Program-made: the position numbers and the translations under genes
Part shown: in pieces, positions 32,799 through 40,577 of the stretch
Numbering within the stretch: the first letter of the stretch is position 1
How the letters are laid out: each line of letters opens with the position of its first letter
Source: Olavius sp. associated proteobacterium Delta 1
GTDB taxonomy: Bacteria > Desulfobacterota > Desulfobacteria > Desulfobacterales > JAFDCJ01
DNA: 43,004 nt
Direction: 5' to 3'
NCBI GenBank assembly: GCA_902749685.1
Contig: CACVKW010000315.1
Coordinates: forward strand, 1-43,004
Notes under the pieces: model-generated
Databases searched by the model: none
What the model was told of the DNA's origin: nothing
What the model saw: only the letters and a program-made list of their open reading frames with translations

Positions 32799-35753
32799 AT
32801 GCAATGCCCGGAGTGTCAGTTTGAGAATCCAACAGGAATTAATTTTTGTGGCGAATGTGGTGCTAAATTGGAAAGGCTTTGTGCAGGTTGTAATTCGCCA
32901 AACCCGTTAAATTTTAACTTTTGCGGCGAGTGCGGTCATAATTTAATACCTGCAAAAGAAATTTCCGAGCAAAAATCAGAGGCTGAGAACCTGGAAGCTC
33001 ACCCTTCTACAAAAAAATTCTCCAGCGATTTTGCCCCCCTCGCAAGTGAACGCAAGCATGTCACCGTCATCTTCTCCGATCTTACCGGATATACGGCCAT
33101 GTCCGAAAAACTGGACCCGGAAGAGGTCAAAGAGATCACCAGTCGGATCTTTGGCGAAGTTTCCCAAATCGTGGCCAAGTATGATGGCTTCATTGAAAAA
33201 TATGCCGGTGATGCGGTAATGGTAATATTCGGCATACCCCAAACCCATGAGGATGATCCTATCAGGGCTATCAAAGCTGCCCGTGAAATCCATCAGCTGG
33301 TGGATGCGATTAGCCCGGAACTAGAAAAGAAGATTGGGCAATCCATTTCAATGCACACCGGCATCAATACCGGCCTGGTAGTGACCGGTGAAGTGAACAT
33401 GGTGAGAGGCACGCATGGTGTTGCCGGTGACACCATCAACCTGGCTTCACGCCTGAGCAATCTTGCCAAACCCGGTGAAATTCTTGTCAATGTGGATACC
33501 TGCCGTCAGGTAGAGGGACATTTTGCATGTGAGTACATTGAAACGACACCCGTGAAGGGCAAAGCCGAGCCCGTCCAGGTTCATAAGGTATTATCTCAAA
33601 GGGATAAGCCGGTCACCATCCATCGGCTCTCGGGAATGAGAGCGGACCTGGTCGGCAGAAATGTGGAGATGGCCGAACTGTCCGAGGCGGTCGAAAATTT
33701 GCGGCGAGGCAAAGGCCGGGTTTTTTCGATCTGCGGTGCGGCCGGTACAGGTAAAAGCAGACTGGTTGAGGAGTTCAAGGCCAGCCTTGATCTTGATCAG
33801 ATTCAATGGATAGAAGGACATGCCTATGCATATTCTCAAGACATGCCCTATTTCCCGCTGGTTGATCTTTTAAGTCGATTGTTGCACATTGAGGAAAACG
33901 ATCCTCCTGAAAAAGTGAGGGAAAAAGTCGAGTCCGGGATTGAATCTCTTGTCGGAAATCAGGAAGACGTCATCCCTTATGTGTGTGGTCTTTACTCGCT
34001 GAGCTACCCTGGGATAAAAGATGTCAGCCCCGAGTTCTGGAAATCCCGTTTACAAACGGCAATTCTGGCGATCCTTTCCTCTCTTGCCGATAGAGCGCCG
34101 ACCGTTTTCTTTCTGGAGGATTTGCACTGGGCGGACCCCTCCTTTGTGGAGTTGCTGCGACGGGCATGTTTAGAAATTCGACAACCTGCCATTGTGTTGT
34201 GCGCGTACCGGCCGAGCTTCAGTCTTTTCACGGGCCATCAGGTAAGCAATATCGGCAAAAATTATCTTGATATTCAGCTGCGGAATCTGTCACTTTCAGT
34301 CGCCCAGAATATGCTGGCATCACTGCTCAAAACCGAAACCATTCCGCCCGATCTGAAGGGCTGGGTTCAGAGCAAAGCCGAAGGAAATCCCTTTTACCTT
34401 GAAGAGCTGGTCAACTCCCTGATCGAATCCGAAACGCTGGCTCGGGACCATGGCAGATGGAAACTCACCCGTTCCCTTGCTGAATCGGATATCCCCTTTT
34501 CGTTGCATGGCCTTATTACCGGCAGGCTCGACCGGCTGGAAAAGCAAACCAAGCGCATTCTGCAGGAGGCGTCGGTGATTGGCCGGGATTTTCTTTACGA
34601 AATTCTAAAAAGGATAACAGAGCTTGAACATCGCATTGAAGGGGAACTCAGCCATCTGAAGCGACTCGACCTGATCAGAACCCGGTCTTTGCAACCGGAT
34701 ATAGAGTATATGTTCAAGCACGCCCTGACCCAGGAGATCGTCTACAACGGTCTGCTTAAAAAGCAGCGCAAGGAAATCCATGAACAAATTGCGCGGGTGA
34801 TCGAAAGTGTCTTCAAGGACAGGCTGGCGGAATTTAACGAGACTCTGGCCTATCATTTTGCTCGGGGACAAACGGCTGCCAAAGCGGTCGATTACCTGGT
34901 AAAATCGGGGGAAAAGAGCTTGAGGAGATACGCGCTCGAAGAATCGCATCAATATTACAAAGAGGCCTATAACCTTCTTGCTGATCAATCTGACCCATCA
35001 GAAGCGGACAAAGAGCTGCTAATTGATATTCTCATTAAGTGGGCTTATGTCTATTACTATCGAGGGGATTTCAAAGGCCTGGTCGAATTGTTCAGACAAA
35101 ATGAGCAGATAGCAACATCTTTGAGTGACAAAATCAAACGAGGCTTTTTCAACGCCTGGCTAGGCATGGCTTTATGGATGAGAGAAAATCTCAAGGAGTC
35201 CGAGCACTATCTTCGCGAGGCACTTGAACTGGGCCATGCCTCTGAGGATCAAGAGCTGATCGGCTATGCCTGCTGTTGGCTCTCAATGACCTGCTCCGAT
35301 TTGGGATTATTGGATGAAGCTTTGGAACTTGCAGAAAGGGGCCGTGAGGTTGCCAGGCTATTGGGGTCAGATCATTATCTATATTTCAAATCCTTGCATG
35401 CAAAGGGATTTGCTTATTACTATATGGGTTATTGCAAAGAAAACCTACAAATTGGAAAAACTTTACTGGATTATGGCAATAAACACTCTAATTCCCGTTG
35501 TTTGGTATTAGGCCACATGTCAGTTTCTTTTGCCCATTCGGTTGCAGGAAATCCTGCCTTAGCTCTGGAAGCCAGTCAGGAAGCTGTCAAGGTATCTGCC
35601 GATCCTGTGTATTCTATAATTCCAAATGCAATAGCAGCCGTTAGTTATTTCCAGATGGGTGAGTTTAAAGAAGCCGAAAAGATCGCCAAGGCGACCCTGG
35701 CTTTTAGCGAAAAATTCGGCTGTGAATACCAGGTGTATATCTGTAATAAATGA
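32799..35753 (+). CDS. class III adenylate/guanylate cyclase with AAA ATPase and TPR domains
   Basis: This 984-residue protein starts with two zinc ribbons (CPEC...CGEC, 3-20, and CAGC...CGEC, 28-45). A class III cyclase domain follows (about 86-265) with metal aspartates Asp94 (FSDLTGY) and Asp138 (YAGDAVMVIFG) and the GVAGDTINLASRL motif. Next comes an AAA_16/NB-ARC-like ATPase (Walker A GAAGTGKS 313-320, Walker B TVFFLEDLHWADPS about 435-448), then TPR-like helices to the end. It makes cAMP or cGMP in response to an unknown signal. The last TPR stops abruptly after EKFGCEY, where relatives usually run on, so the C terminus may be truncated. GGAGGG precedes the ATG. Confidence 0.88.
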   Translation: MQCPECQFENPTGINFCGECGAKLERLCAGCNSPNPLNFNFCGECGHNLIPAKEISEQKSEAENLEAHPSTKKFSSDFAPLASERKHVTVIFSDLTGYTAMSEKLDPEEVKEITSRIFGEVSQIVAKYDGFIEKYAGDAVMVIFGIPQTHEDDPIRAIKAAREIHQLVDAISPELEKKIGQSISMHTGINTGLVVTGEVNMVRGTHGVAGDTINLASRLSNLAKPGEILVNVDTCRQVEGHFACEYIETTPVKGKAEPVQVHKVLSQRDKPVTIHRLSGMRADLVGRNVEMAELSEAVENLRRGKGRVFSICGAAGTGKSRLVEEFKASLDLDQIQWIEGHAYAYSQDMPYFPLVDLLSRLLHIEENDPPEKVREKVESGIESLVGNQEDVIPYVCGLYSLSYPGIKDVSPEFWKSRLQTAILAILSSLADRAPTVFFLEDLHWADPSFVELLRRACLEIRQPAIVLCAYRPSFSLFTGHQVSNIGKNYLDIQLRNLSLSVAQNMLASLLKTETIPPDLKGWVQSKAEGNPFYLEELVNSLIESETLARDHGRWKLTRSLAESDIPFSLHGLITGRLDRLEKQTKRILQEASVIGRDFLYEILKRITELEHRIEGELSHLKRLDLIRTRSLQPDIEYMFKHALTQEIVYNGLLKKQRKEIHEQIARVIESVFKDRLAEFNETLAYHFARGQTAAKAVDYLVKSGEKSLRRYALEESHQYYKEAYNLLADQSDPSEADKELLIDILIKWAYVYYYRGDFKGLVELFRQNEQIATSLSDKIKRGFFNAWLGMALWMRENLKESEHYLREALELGHASEDQELIGYACCWLSMTCSDLGLLDEALELAERGREVARLLGSDHYLYFKSLHAKGFAYYYMGYCKENLQIGKTLLDYGNKHSNSRCLVLGHMSVSFAHSVAGNPALALEASQEAVKVSADPVYSIIPNAIAAVSYFQMGEFKEAEKIAKATLAFSEKFGCEYQVYICNK

Positions 35754-35893
35754 GCGCTTTCAAAAATCCATGTATCTCCAACCTGTACGTGACAAAATAG
35801 CCGCCAGCCGAGCTTGTGATATAGTGCACCTTTAACATCAATACTCAGGATGACGCCTACTACTATCCTTAAAATTAAAGCCCGTTTAATGAA

Positions 35894-35922
35894 TGCGCCC
35901 TTGTTAAAGAAACAAGGGCGCA
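35894..35922. terminator. bidirectional intrinsic terminator
   Basis: TGCGCCCTTGTT (35894-35905) and AACAAGGGCGCA (35911-35922) form a 12-bp perfect stem with a five-base loop, followed by CTTTTCT. It separates the convergent cyclase and TusA genes. Confidence 0.85.
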
Positions 35923-35927
35923 CTTTT

Positions 35928-36170
35928 CTATGCCAAACGCTTAATATAAAAAGAAGTTTCTTTACCTTCGGTTTCAGTTTTGAGGATTTCATTACCACTG
36001 GTTTTGGCCCAGGCCGGAAAATCGGTCAATGCACCGGGATCGCTCGTCACGGCCTGAATCACCTCACCGACTTCCACTTCTTTAATTCCTTTGCTGACTT
36101 TCACAACCGGCATGGGACATGCCAGGCCCTTTAAATCCAACACTTTAGCAACACTGATATCATCACTCAT
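35928..36170 (-). CDS. TusA-family sulfurtransferase
   Basis: Read from the ATG at 36170 (GGAGGTGGG upstream) this is an 80-residue SirA/TusA protein: LDLKGLACPMPVVKVSKGI with the sulfur-accepting Cys18 in the CPxP motif, then the beta-alpha-beta-beta fold ending SFYIKRLA. It carries persulfide sulfur between enzymes. It lies about 285 bases downstream of the rhodanese-MBL gene on the same strand; together they suggest a small sulfane-sulfur handling unit, which fits a sulfur-metabolising anaerobe. Confidence 0.92.
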   Translation of the reverse strand: MSDDISVAKVLDLKGLACPMPVVKVSKGIKEVEVGEVIQAVTSDPGALTDFPAWAKTSGNEILKTETEGKETSFYIKRLA

Positions 36171-36199
36171 AATACCCACCTCCATTTATAGTTCAACTT

Positions 36200-36440
36200 T
36201 TTGCCGGATTCCGAATGCTATCGAATGTTTTTCTATTTTTTCCGAATTCCGCATTCGTCTTACCCTTTGCTTTTGTCTATCTTTTTTTGCCTCAAACCTC
36301 CAACCGAATGCTTCATAAACTTGTTTTCCGTCACATTCCTGACACCTGAAACCTGACACCTGAAACCTTTTTTCACATCCAGCATCCAGATTCGTCTGCC
36401 TTAAACCGTGCGTCGTGCGCCTTGAGCCCTGCGCCCGCCG
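36200..36440. repeat. mosaic of intergenic repeat families
   Basis: Within this spacer several repeat families follow one another: GGATTCCGAATGC/AATTCCGCATTCG units (36207-36262), CCTGACACCTGAAACC tandem (36345-36372), ATCCAGCATCCAG (36377-36391) and GTGCGCCTTGAGCCCTGCGCC (36405-36435). No gene is seen. Confidence 0.55.
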
Positions 36441-36455
36441 GGTGCCGTCCCCGGC

Positions 36456-37613
36456 CTAATTCGGCGCATACATACTGGCCGCACATTCATTTTTACCCAG
36501 ATCCATAATTTCCTGATCTTCGTCATCGACATCCAGCAATCCGGCATTAACCTTGCGGATTTCCGCATATTCATCCGGCTGCTTGCGCATATTTTTTTTG
36601 ATAAAATTCACAAATTCGGTTTCTTCCTGAATACCGTATATATCGGAATTTTTCTGTTTAATGCTTCCGAGCGTGTCAATGAATAGTTGTTCCGAATTTG
36701 CTTCGCTCCATTCGATGTAATGGCCCGGCAGGATGATAATATTATCATTTAATTCAGCGATTTTGGTTTTCAGGGTGTTGTAAAGCAGTTTTGCCCATTC
36801 TTCGGCTTTGCCCCCAAGGTCCGGTCGACCGATAGACAAAATAAATATCATGTCCCCGGAAACAAGGTATTGGTTGTCTAAAAGGTAAGACGTGCTTCCA
36901 GGCGTATGTCCCGGCATATGAATGGCTTTTATTTCCGGCCCACCATTTGAGAAGCTGAATACTTCCCCATCGCTTACGGCTTCATATACAAAAGCAGCAC
37001 CTTGAAAATCATTTTCATGGCCGATAATCTGAGCACCGGTGTTGGAGGATATCAGCCGGCTGCCGGAAATATAATCAGCCTGCAGATGGGTTTCGAAAGT
37101 TTTAATGAGTTTGCTGCCATTCTCGCTGGCAAAGCTTTGATAAAAATCGATGTTGCGGGATGGATCAAACACCACCATTTTATTTTCATAAATTAAACCG
37201 TAACTGCAGGACGCCTTACCAGGACGGATAAACTGGTAAAGTTTATAGCCGTTTTGGGACGCAATTAATTTTGGAGCCAGCATGTTGCCCCAGGTTTTGA
37301 TACCGCCTTCCAGGTAACGGACATCCGTCCAGCCGTTATTGGCCAGGATCTCACCGACAAATTTGGCGGAACCTTCCTTGGCACAGACAATCCGGATGCT
37401 TTCATCCTTGGGAACCTGGACCTTTGCCACCGATTCTTGCTCCAGTTCAATAAATTCAATATAGGGAACATTAATCATCTTCGATAATTGTGGCCCTTCA
37501 ACTTTAAATCGTCCGAACTCCTCGTTATTGCGCACATCCAGCAGCGTAAAGTCATGGCCTGCCCCTGTCACCCATTCAAACAGCTCTTCTGCCCGGTAAG
37601 ATTGCAACTCCAT
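36456..37613 (-). CDS. rhodanese-MBL fusion, persulfide dioxygenase-like
   Basis: This 385-residue protein has an N-terminal rhodanese domain (about 5-115, cysteine loop VCAKEGSAKF with Cys77) and a metallo-beta-lactamase domain of the ETHE1/glyoxalase II group. The three iron ligands of persulfide dioxygenases appear kept (His176 in ETHLQADY, His236 in MPGHTPGS, Asp254 in VSGDMIF). The second and third histidines of the usual HxHxDH motif are Gln178 and Tyr181, so only a mononuclear site is plausible. It may act on glutathione-type or protein persulfides. GGAGG precedes the ATG. Confidence 0.85.
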   Translation of the reverse strand: MELQSYRAEELFEWVTGAGHDFTLLDVRNNEEFGRFKVEGPQLSKMINVPYIEFIELEQESVAKVQVPKDESIRIVCAKEGSAKFVGEILANNGWTDVRYLEGGIKTWGNMLAPKLIASQNGYKLYQFIRPGKASCSYGLIYENKMVVFDPSRNIDFYQSFASENGSKLIKTFETHLQADYISGSRLISSNTGAQIIGHENDFQGAAFVYEAVSDGEVFSFSNGGPEIKAIHMPGHTPGSTSYLLDNQYLVSGDMIFILSIGRPDLGGKAEEWAKLLYNTLKTKIAELNDNIIILPGHYIEWSEANSEQLFIDTLGSIKQKNSDIYGIQEETEFVNFIKKNMRKQPDEYAEIRKVNAGLLDVDDEDQEIMDLGKNECAASMYAPN

Positions 37614-37847
37614 ACTATTCCTCCTCTCATACGGTTGTTAAAATTGAGTCTTGATTATTTGGTCATAAACTTATTATTAAATAAATATCTTATCCGAAGA
37701 TAGAAAAACAAGATTTAAGAACTTTACGGCTGGTCCGCCTTGGGTTTAACCTCTTTTGGAGCCAGAAAATTAATAATAGTTACGATATTTTCTTTAACAA
37801 AATCGCAACGCAGCCATTGGACGGAAAATGCACTATTGAGATAGCTT
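37614..37847. other. noncoding spacer
   Basis: This is a 234-base AT-rich gap between the divergently unrelated rhodanese-MBL start and the crotonase stop. Nothing beyond the GGAGG site of the former is recognisable. Confidence 0.4.
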
Positions 37848-38651
37848 CTACTTTCCTTTGAACTCTGGGCTGCGCTTTTCCAAAAACGCCAGTTGACCTT
37901 CTTTTAGGTCTTCACTGAGAAAAGCAGCCTCGGTAATGGATTCAGCTTCGGCGATGCTGCTTTCATCAAGCAAATTTGACTGCAATAGAAGTCTTATGAC
38001 GCGTTTGGTGCCCTTCAAAGCCAGGGGCGCATTGGCAGCGATTTCCTCAGCCATTTGAAAGGTATAAGATTCGGCCTCATCGGCTGAGACGAGATAATCC
38101 AGCAACCCCAGTTCCTTGAGCCGTTCCCCGTGATATGTGCGTCCGGTAAAAAACATTTCCCGGGTGCTTTTGAGACCAATGGTCTGGATGAACCGCTGCA
38201 ATCCCTTCCAGGGATAGACAATCCCCAGTTTGGCGGGCGGCATTCCCATACGTGCCTCCTTAACCCCGATACGAATATCGCAGCATATCGTCAGCTCGCA
38301 TCCGGCACCGAAGGCAACACCGTTAATCATTGCTATAACCGGATGCGGAAAGTTGATCACCGCGTTAAACAACGCCTCCACCGGATTTAAGGTTTTCAGT
38401 TTGTCTTTGACATTATCACTGAGTTTGGTGGGCAATGAGCGGATATCGAATCCTGAGCAGAAGGCCGTATCGCCGGAGCCCCGGATGATGAGTGCCCGAA
38501 CCTGGTCGTCGGCAGCCAAAGATTCAAGGGCCTTGAGTAGTATGTTTACCAGTTCAAGTGACAGCGAATTTTTCTTTGCCGGACGATTTAATATCAGGGT
38601 AACAACATTATTTTTTCTGTTGATCAACAGCGGTTCTTCTTGCACCGGCAT
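37848..38651 (-). CDS. crotonase-fold enzyme, methylmalonyl-CoA decarboxylase-like
   Basis: This 267-residue enoyl-CoA hydratase superfamily protein has the CoA-binding SGFDI (66-70) and oxyanion-hole GVAFGAG segments. Of the two hydratase glutamates only the first (Glu119, GCELT) is present; the second is replaced in MGMPPAKLGIVYP. That stretch aligns without gaps to E. coli YgfG (ScpB), including the tyrosine (Tyr146) that YgfG uses near the carboxylate, and the C terminus EGQLAFLEKRSPEF also matches YgfG. I infer decarboxylation of a substituted malonyl-CoA rather than hydration. It is divergent from the carboxyltransferase gene. GGAG abuts the ATG. Confidence 0.75.
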   Translation of the reverse strand: MPVQEEPLLINRKNNVVTLILNRPAKKNSLSLELVNILLKALESLAADDQVRALIIRGSGDTAFCSGFDIRSLPTKLSDNVKDKLKTLNPVEALFNAVINFPHPVIAMINGVAFGAGCELTICCDIRIGVKEARMGMPPAKLGIVYPWKGLQRFIQTIGLKSTREMFFTGRTYHGERLKELGLLDYLVSADEAESYTFQMAEEIAANAPLALKGTKRVIRLLLQSNLLDESSIAEAESITEAAFLSEDLKEGQLAFLEKRSPEFKGK

Positions 38652-38806
38652 CTCCTTAACTAAAACCAGAAATCAGGCATACTATAATGCACAGATATAA
38701 TGTATTCAATATCGAAATGCATAAAAGGTCGCTAAATGATCATCCGAATTTTCAGTGCTATTCCGTGAGATTCCGGGGTGATTTTTTTTCCTTTATAGTT
38801 TTGTAT

Positions 38807-38835
38807 TTGACAGCTATTTTGGTGTACAGTATACA
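38807..38835 (+). promoter_or_regulatory. promoter with GTATAC dyad operator ahead of the carboxyltransferase gene
   Basis: TTGACA (38807-38812) and TATACA (38830-38835) are exactly 17 bases apart. The -10 box is part of GTACAGTATACAGTAT (38825-38840). Its complement, GAATACTGTATAC, is identical to the bases around the site at 30621-30633. This is the third member of the shared operator set. Confidence 0.75.
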
Positions 38836-38870
38836 GTATTCATCGATTAACCCTCTAAGGATGCTGAAAA

Positions 38871-40433
38871 ATGACACAGGATAAAACCCATCAAAACGCA
38901 AAGGCACGACTGGACTCACTGGAGAACCGGGCTGAAATGGGCGGAGGCCCCAAGGCAATCGAGCGCCATCACCAGAGAGGCAAGTTGACCGCCCGTGAAC
39001 GGCTGGGCCTGCTGTTCGATGCCGACAGTTTTGTTGAAGTCAACAGGCTGGCCCAAAGCCAATCCGTTGATTTCGGCATGCAGGAAAAAAAGGTCCCCGG
39101 TGACGGTGTGGTTACCGGTTACGGTACCATTGCGGGGCGTCTGGTTTTTGCCTATGCCCAGGATGTCACCGTACTCGGCGGCTCGGTCGGTACGATTCAC
39201 GGTCAAAAAATCTGTCGAATTATGGATGAAGCCATCAAGGTGAAGGCGCCCCTGGTGGCCTTAAACGACTCCGGTGGCGGTCGGCTGCATGAAGGATTCT
39301 TTGCTTCCCGGGGCGTAGCCGGCATGTTTTATCGCAATACGGCCGCTTCAGGCTTGATACCTCAAATTACCGGCATGATGGGTTCCAGTGCCGGAGTCGC
39401 GGTCTATTCACCGGCCTTGACCGACTTTATTGTTATGGTCAAAGGACAGAGCCATATGGTCATTACCGGGCCGGCAATTATCAGAGAAGTCACCGGTGAA
39501 GACATCAGTCTCGAGGAACTGGGCGGCGCCAAAGTTCATAGCGAAATCACCGGCCAGGCTCATCTTGTGGCCGAAAGCGACCAGCAATGCATCGAAATTA
39601 TCAAAAAACTGCTCAGTTATCTGCCGTCCAATAACGAAGATCAGCCCCCGGTTGTGGATAGCACCGATGATCCCGACCGCGTTGACGACGCACTGGAGGA
39701 TATGGTTCCGGCTGATTTTAAAAAATCTTATGATATGCGCCAGGTGATCCTGCGGGTGGTTGACAAGGAGGATTTTTATGAAATTCAGCCCCGCTATGCC
39801 ACGAATATTATTATCGGCTTTGCCCGGCTGGATGGCAGCACGATCGGCATCGTGGCCAATCAACCCAGAGTCAAAGCCGGGTGTCTCGATGTGAATGCAT
39901 CCGATAAAGCCGCCCGTTTCATCCGGTTTTGCGACGCCTTCAACATCCCCTTGATCAACCTGGTGGATGTGCCCGGCTACTTTCCGGGCGTGACCCAGGA
40001 GCACGCCGGTATCATCCGGCACGGCGCCAAAATGCTGTATGCCTACTCGGAGGCCAGCGTGCCGAAAATCACGTTGGCACTGCGCAAAGAATACGGCGGT
40101 GCGGTCATGGGCATGTGCTGTGTCGGCATGGGAGTGGACTTGATGCTGGCCTGGCCCATCGCGCGGCTGGTCGTGCTGGATACCACGGCAGCGGTAAATC
40201 TGATTTTCCGCAAAGAAATTAAAGCCGCCGAAAACCCGGATGAATTCAGGCAACAAAAAATAGAGGAATACGATTATAAGTATTCAAATCCCTATCACGC
40301 AGCATCCAACATGCTGGTGGATTCTGTGATCAATCCGCGCGAGACCCGGCCCCGGCTAATCAAGGCACTAAAGATGCTCAAAAACAAGCAGCGGCCGCAA
40401 CCGAATAAGAGGCATGGGAATATACCCTTGTGA
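38871..40433 (+). CDS. acyl-CoA carboxyltransferase beta subunit (PCC/MmdA family)
   Basis: This 520-residue protein has the two crotonase-like halves of the biotin-dependent carboxyltransferase family: N-terminal GGGPKAIERHHQRGKLTARERL, SGGGRLHEG and GMMGSSAGVAVYSPALTDF, and C-terminal VPGYFPGVTQEHAGIIRHGAK and NLIFRKEI. It moves CO2 between carboxybiotin and an acyl-CoA, either as carboxylase or in reverse as part of a decarboxylase. The usual YGGAYxxM motif is EYGGAVMGMCCVGMG, so it is diverged from propionyl-CoA carboxylase. No biotin carboxylase or biotin carrier is encoded in the window. AAGGA lies upstream. Confidence 0.85.
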   Translation: MTQDKTHQNAKARLDSLENRAEMGGGPKAIERHHQRGKLTARERLGLLFDADSFVEVNRLAQSQSVDFGMQEKKVPGDGVVTGYGTIAGRLVFAYAQDVTVLGGSVGTIHGQKICRIMDEAIKVKAPLVALNDSGGGRLHEGFFASRGVAGMFYRNTAASGLIPQITGMMGSSAGVAVYSPALTDFIVMVKGQSHMVITGPAIIREVTGEDISLEELGGAKVHSEITGQAHLVAESDQQCIEIIKKLLSYLPSNNEDQPPVVDSTDDPDRVDDALEDMVPADFKKSYDMRQVILRVVDKEDFYEIQPRYATNIIIGFARLDGSTIGIVANQPRVKAGCLDVNASDKAARFIRFCDAFNIPLINLVDVPGYFPGVTQEHAGIIRHGAKMLYAYSEASVPKITLALRKEYGGAVMGMCCVGMGVDLMLAWPIARLVVLDTTAAVNLIFRKEIKAAENPDEFRQQKIEEYDYKYSNPYHAASNMLVDSVINPRETRPRLIKALKMLKNKQRPQPNKRHGNIPL

Positions 40434-40577
40434 CCCGCAATTGTATATTCGATTAGCTAACAAATTGGGTGATGAGTAAGTATAAATACCAGTTAACAAA
40501 TCACAAATTTCAAATAACTATGTAATTAGGGAGTCGCAATACATTTCTATTCAAGTCTAATTAGAAAGGACAAAAGG

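Noticed and set aside
35645..35998. Minus-strand frame of 117 codons between the cyclase and TusA genes
   Set aside because: It spans the terminator hairpin and both neighbouring genes, lacks a ribosome site and shows no family motif.
39408..40256. Minus-strand frame of 282 codons within the carboxyltransferase gene
   Set aside because: It has no ribosome site or recognisable domain and mirrors a well-conserved family on the plus strand.
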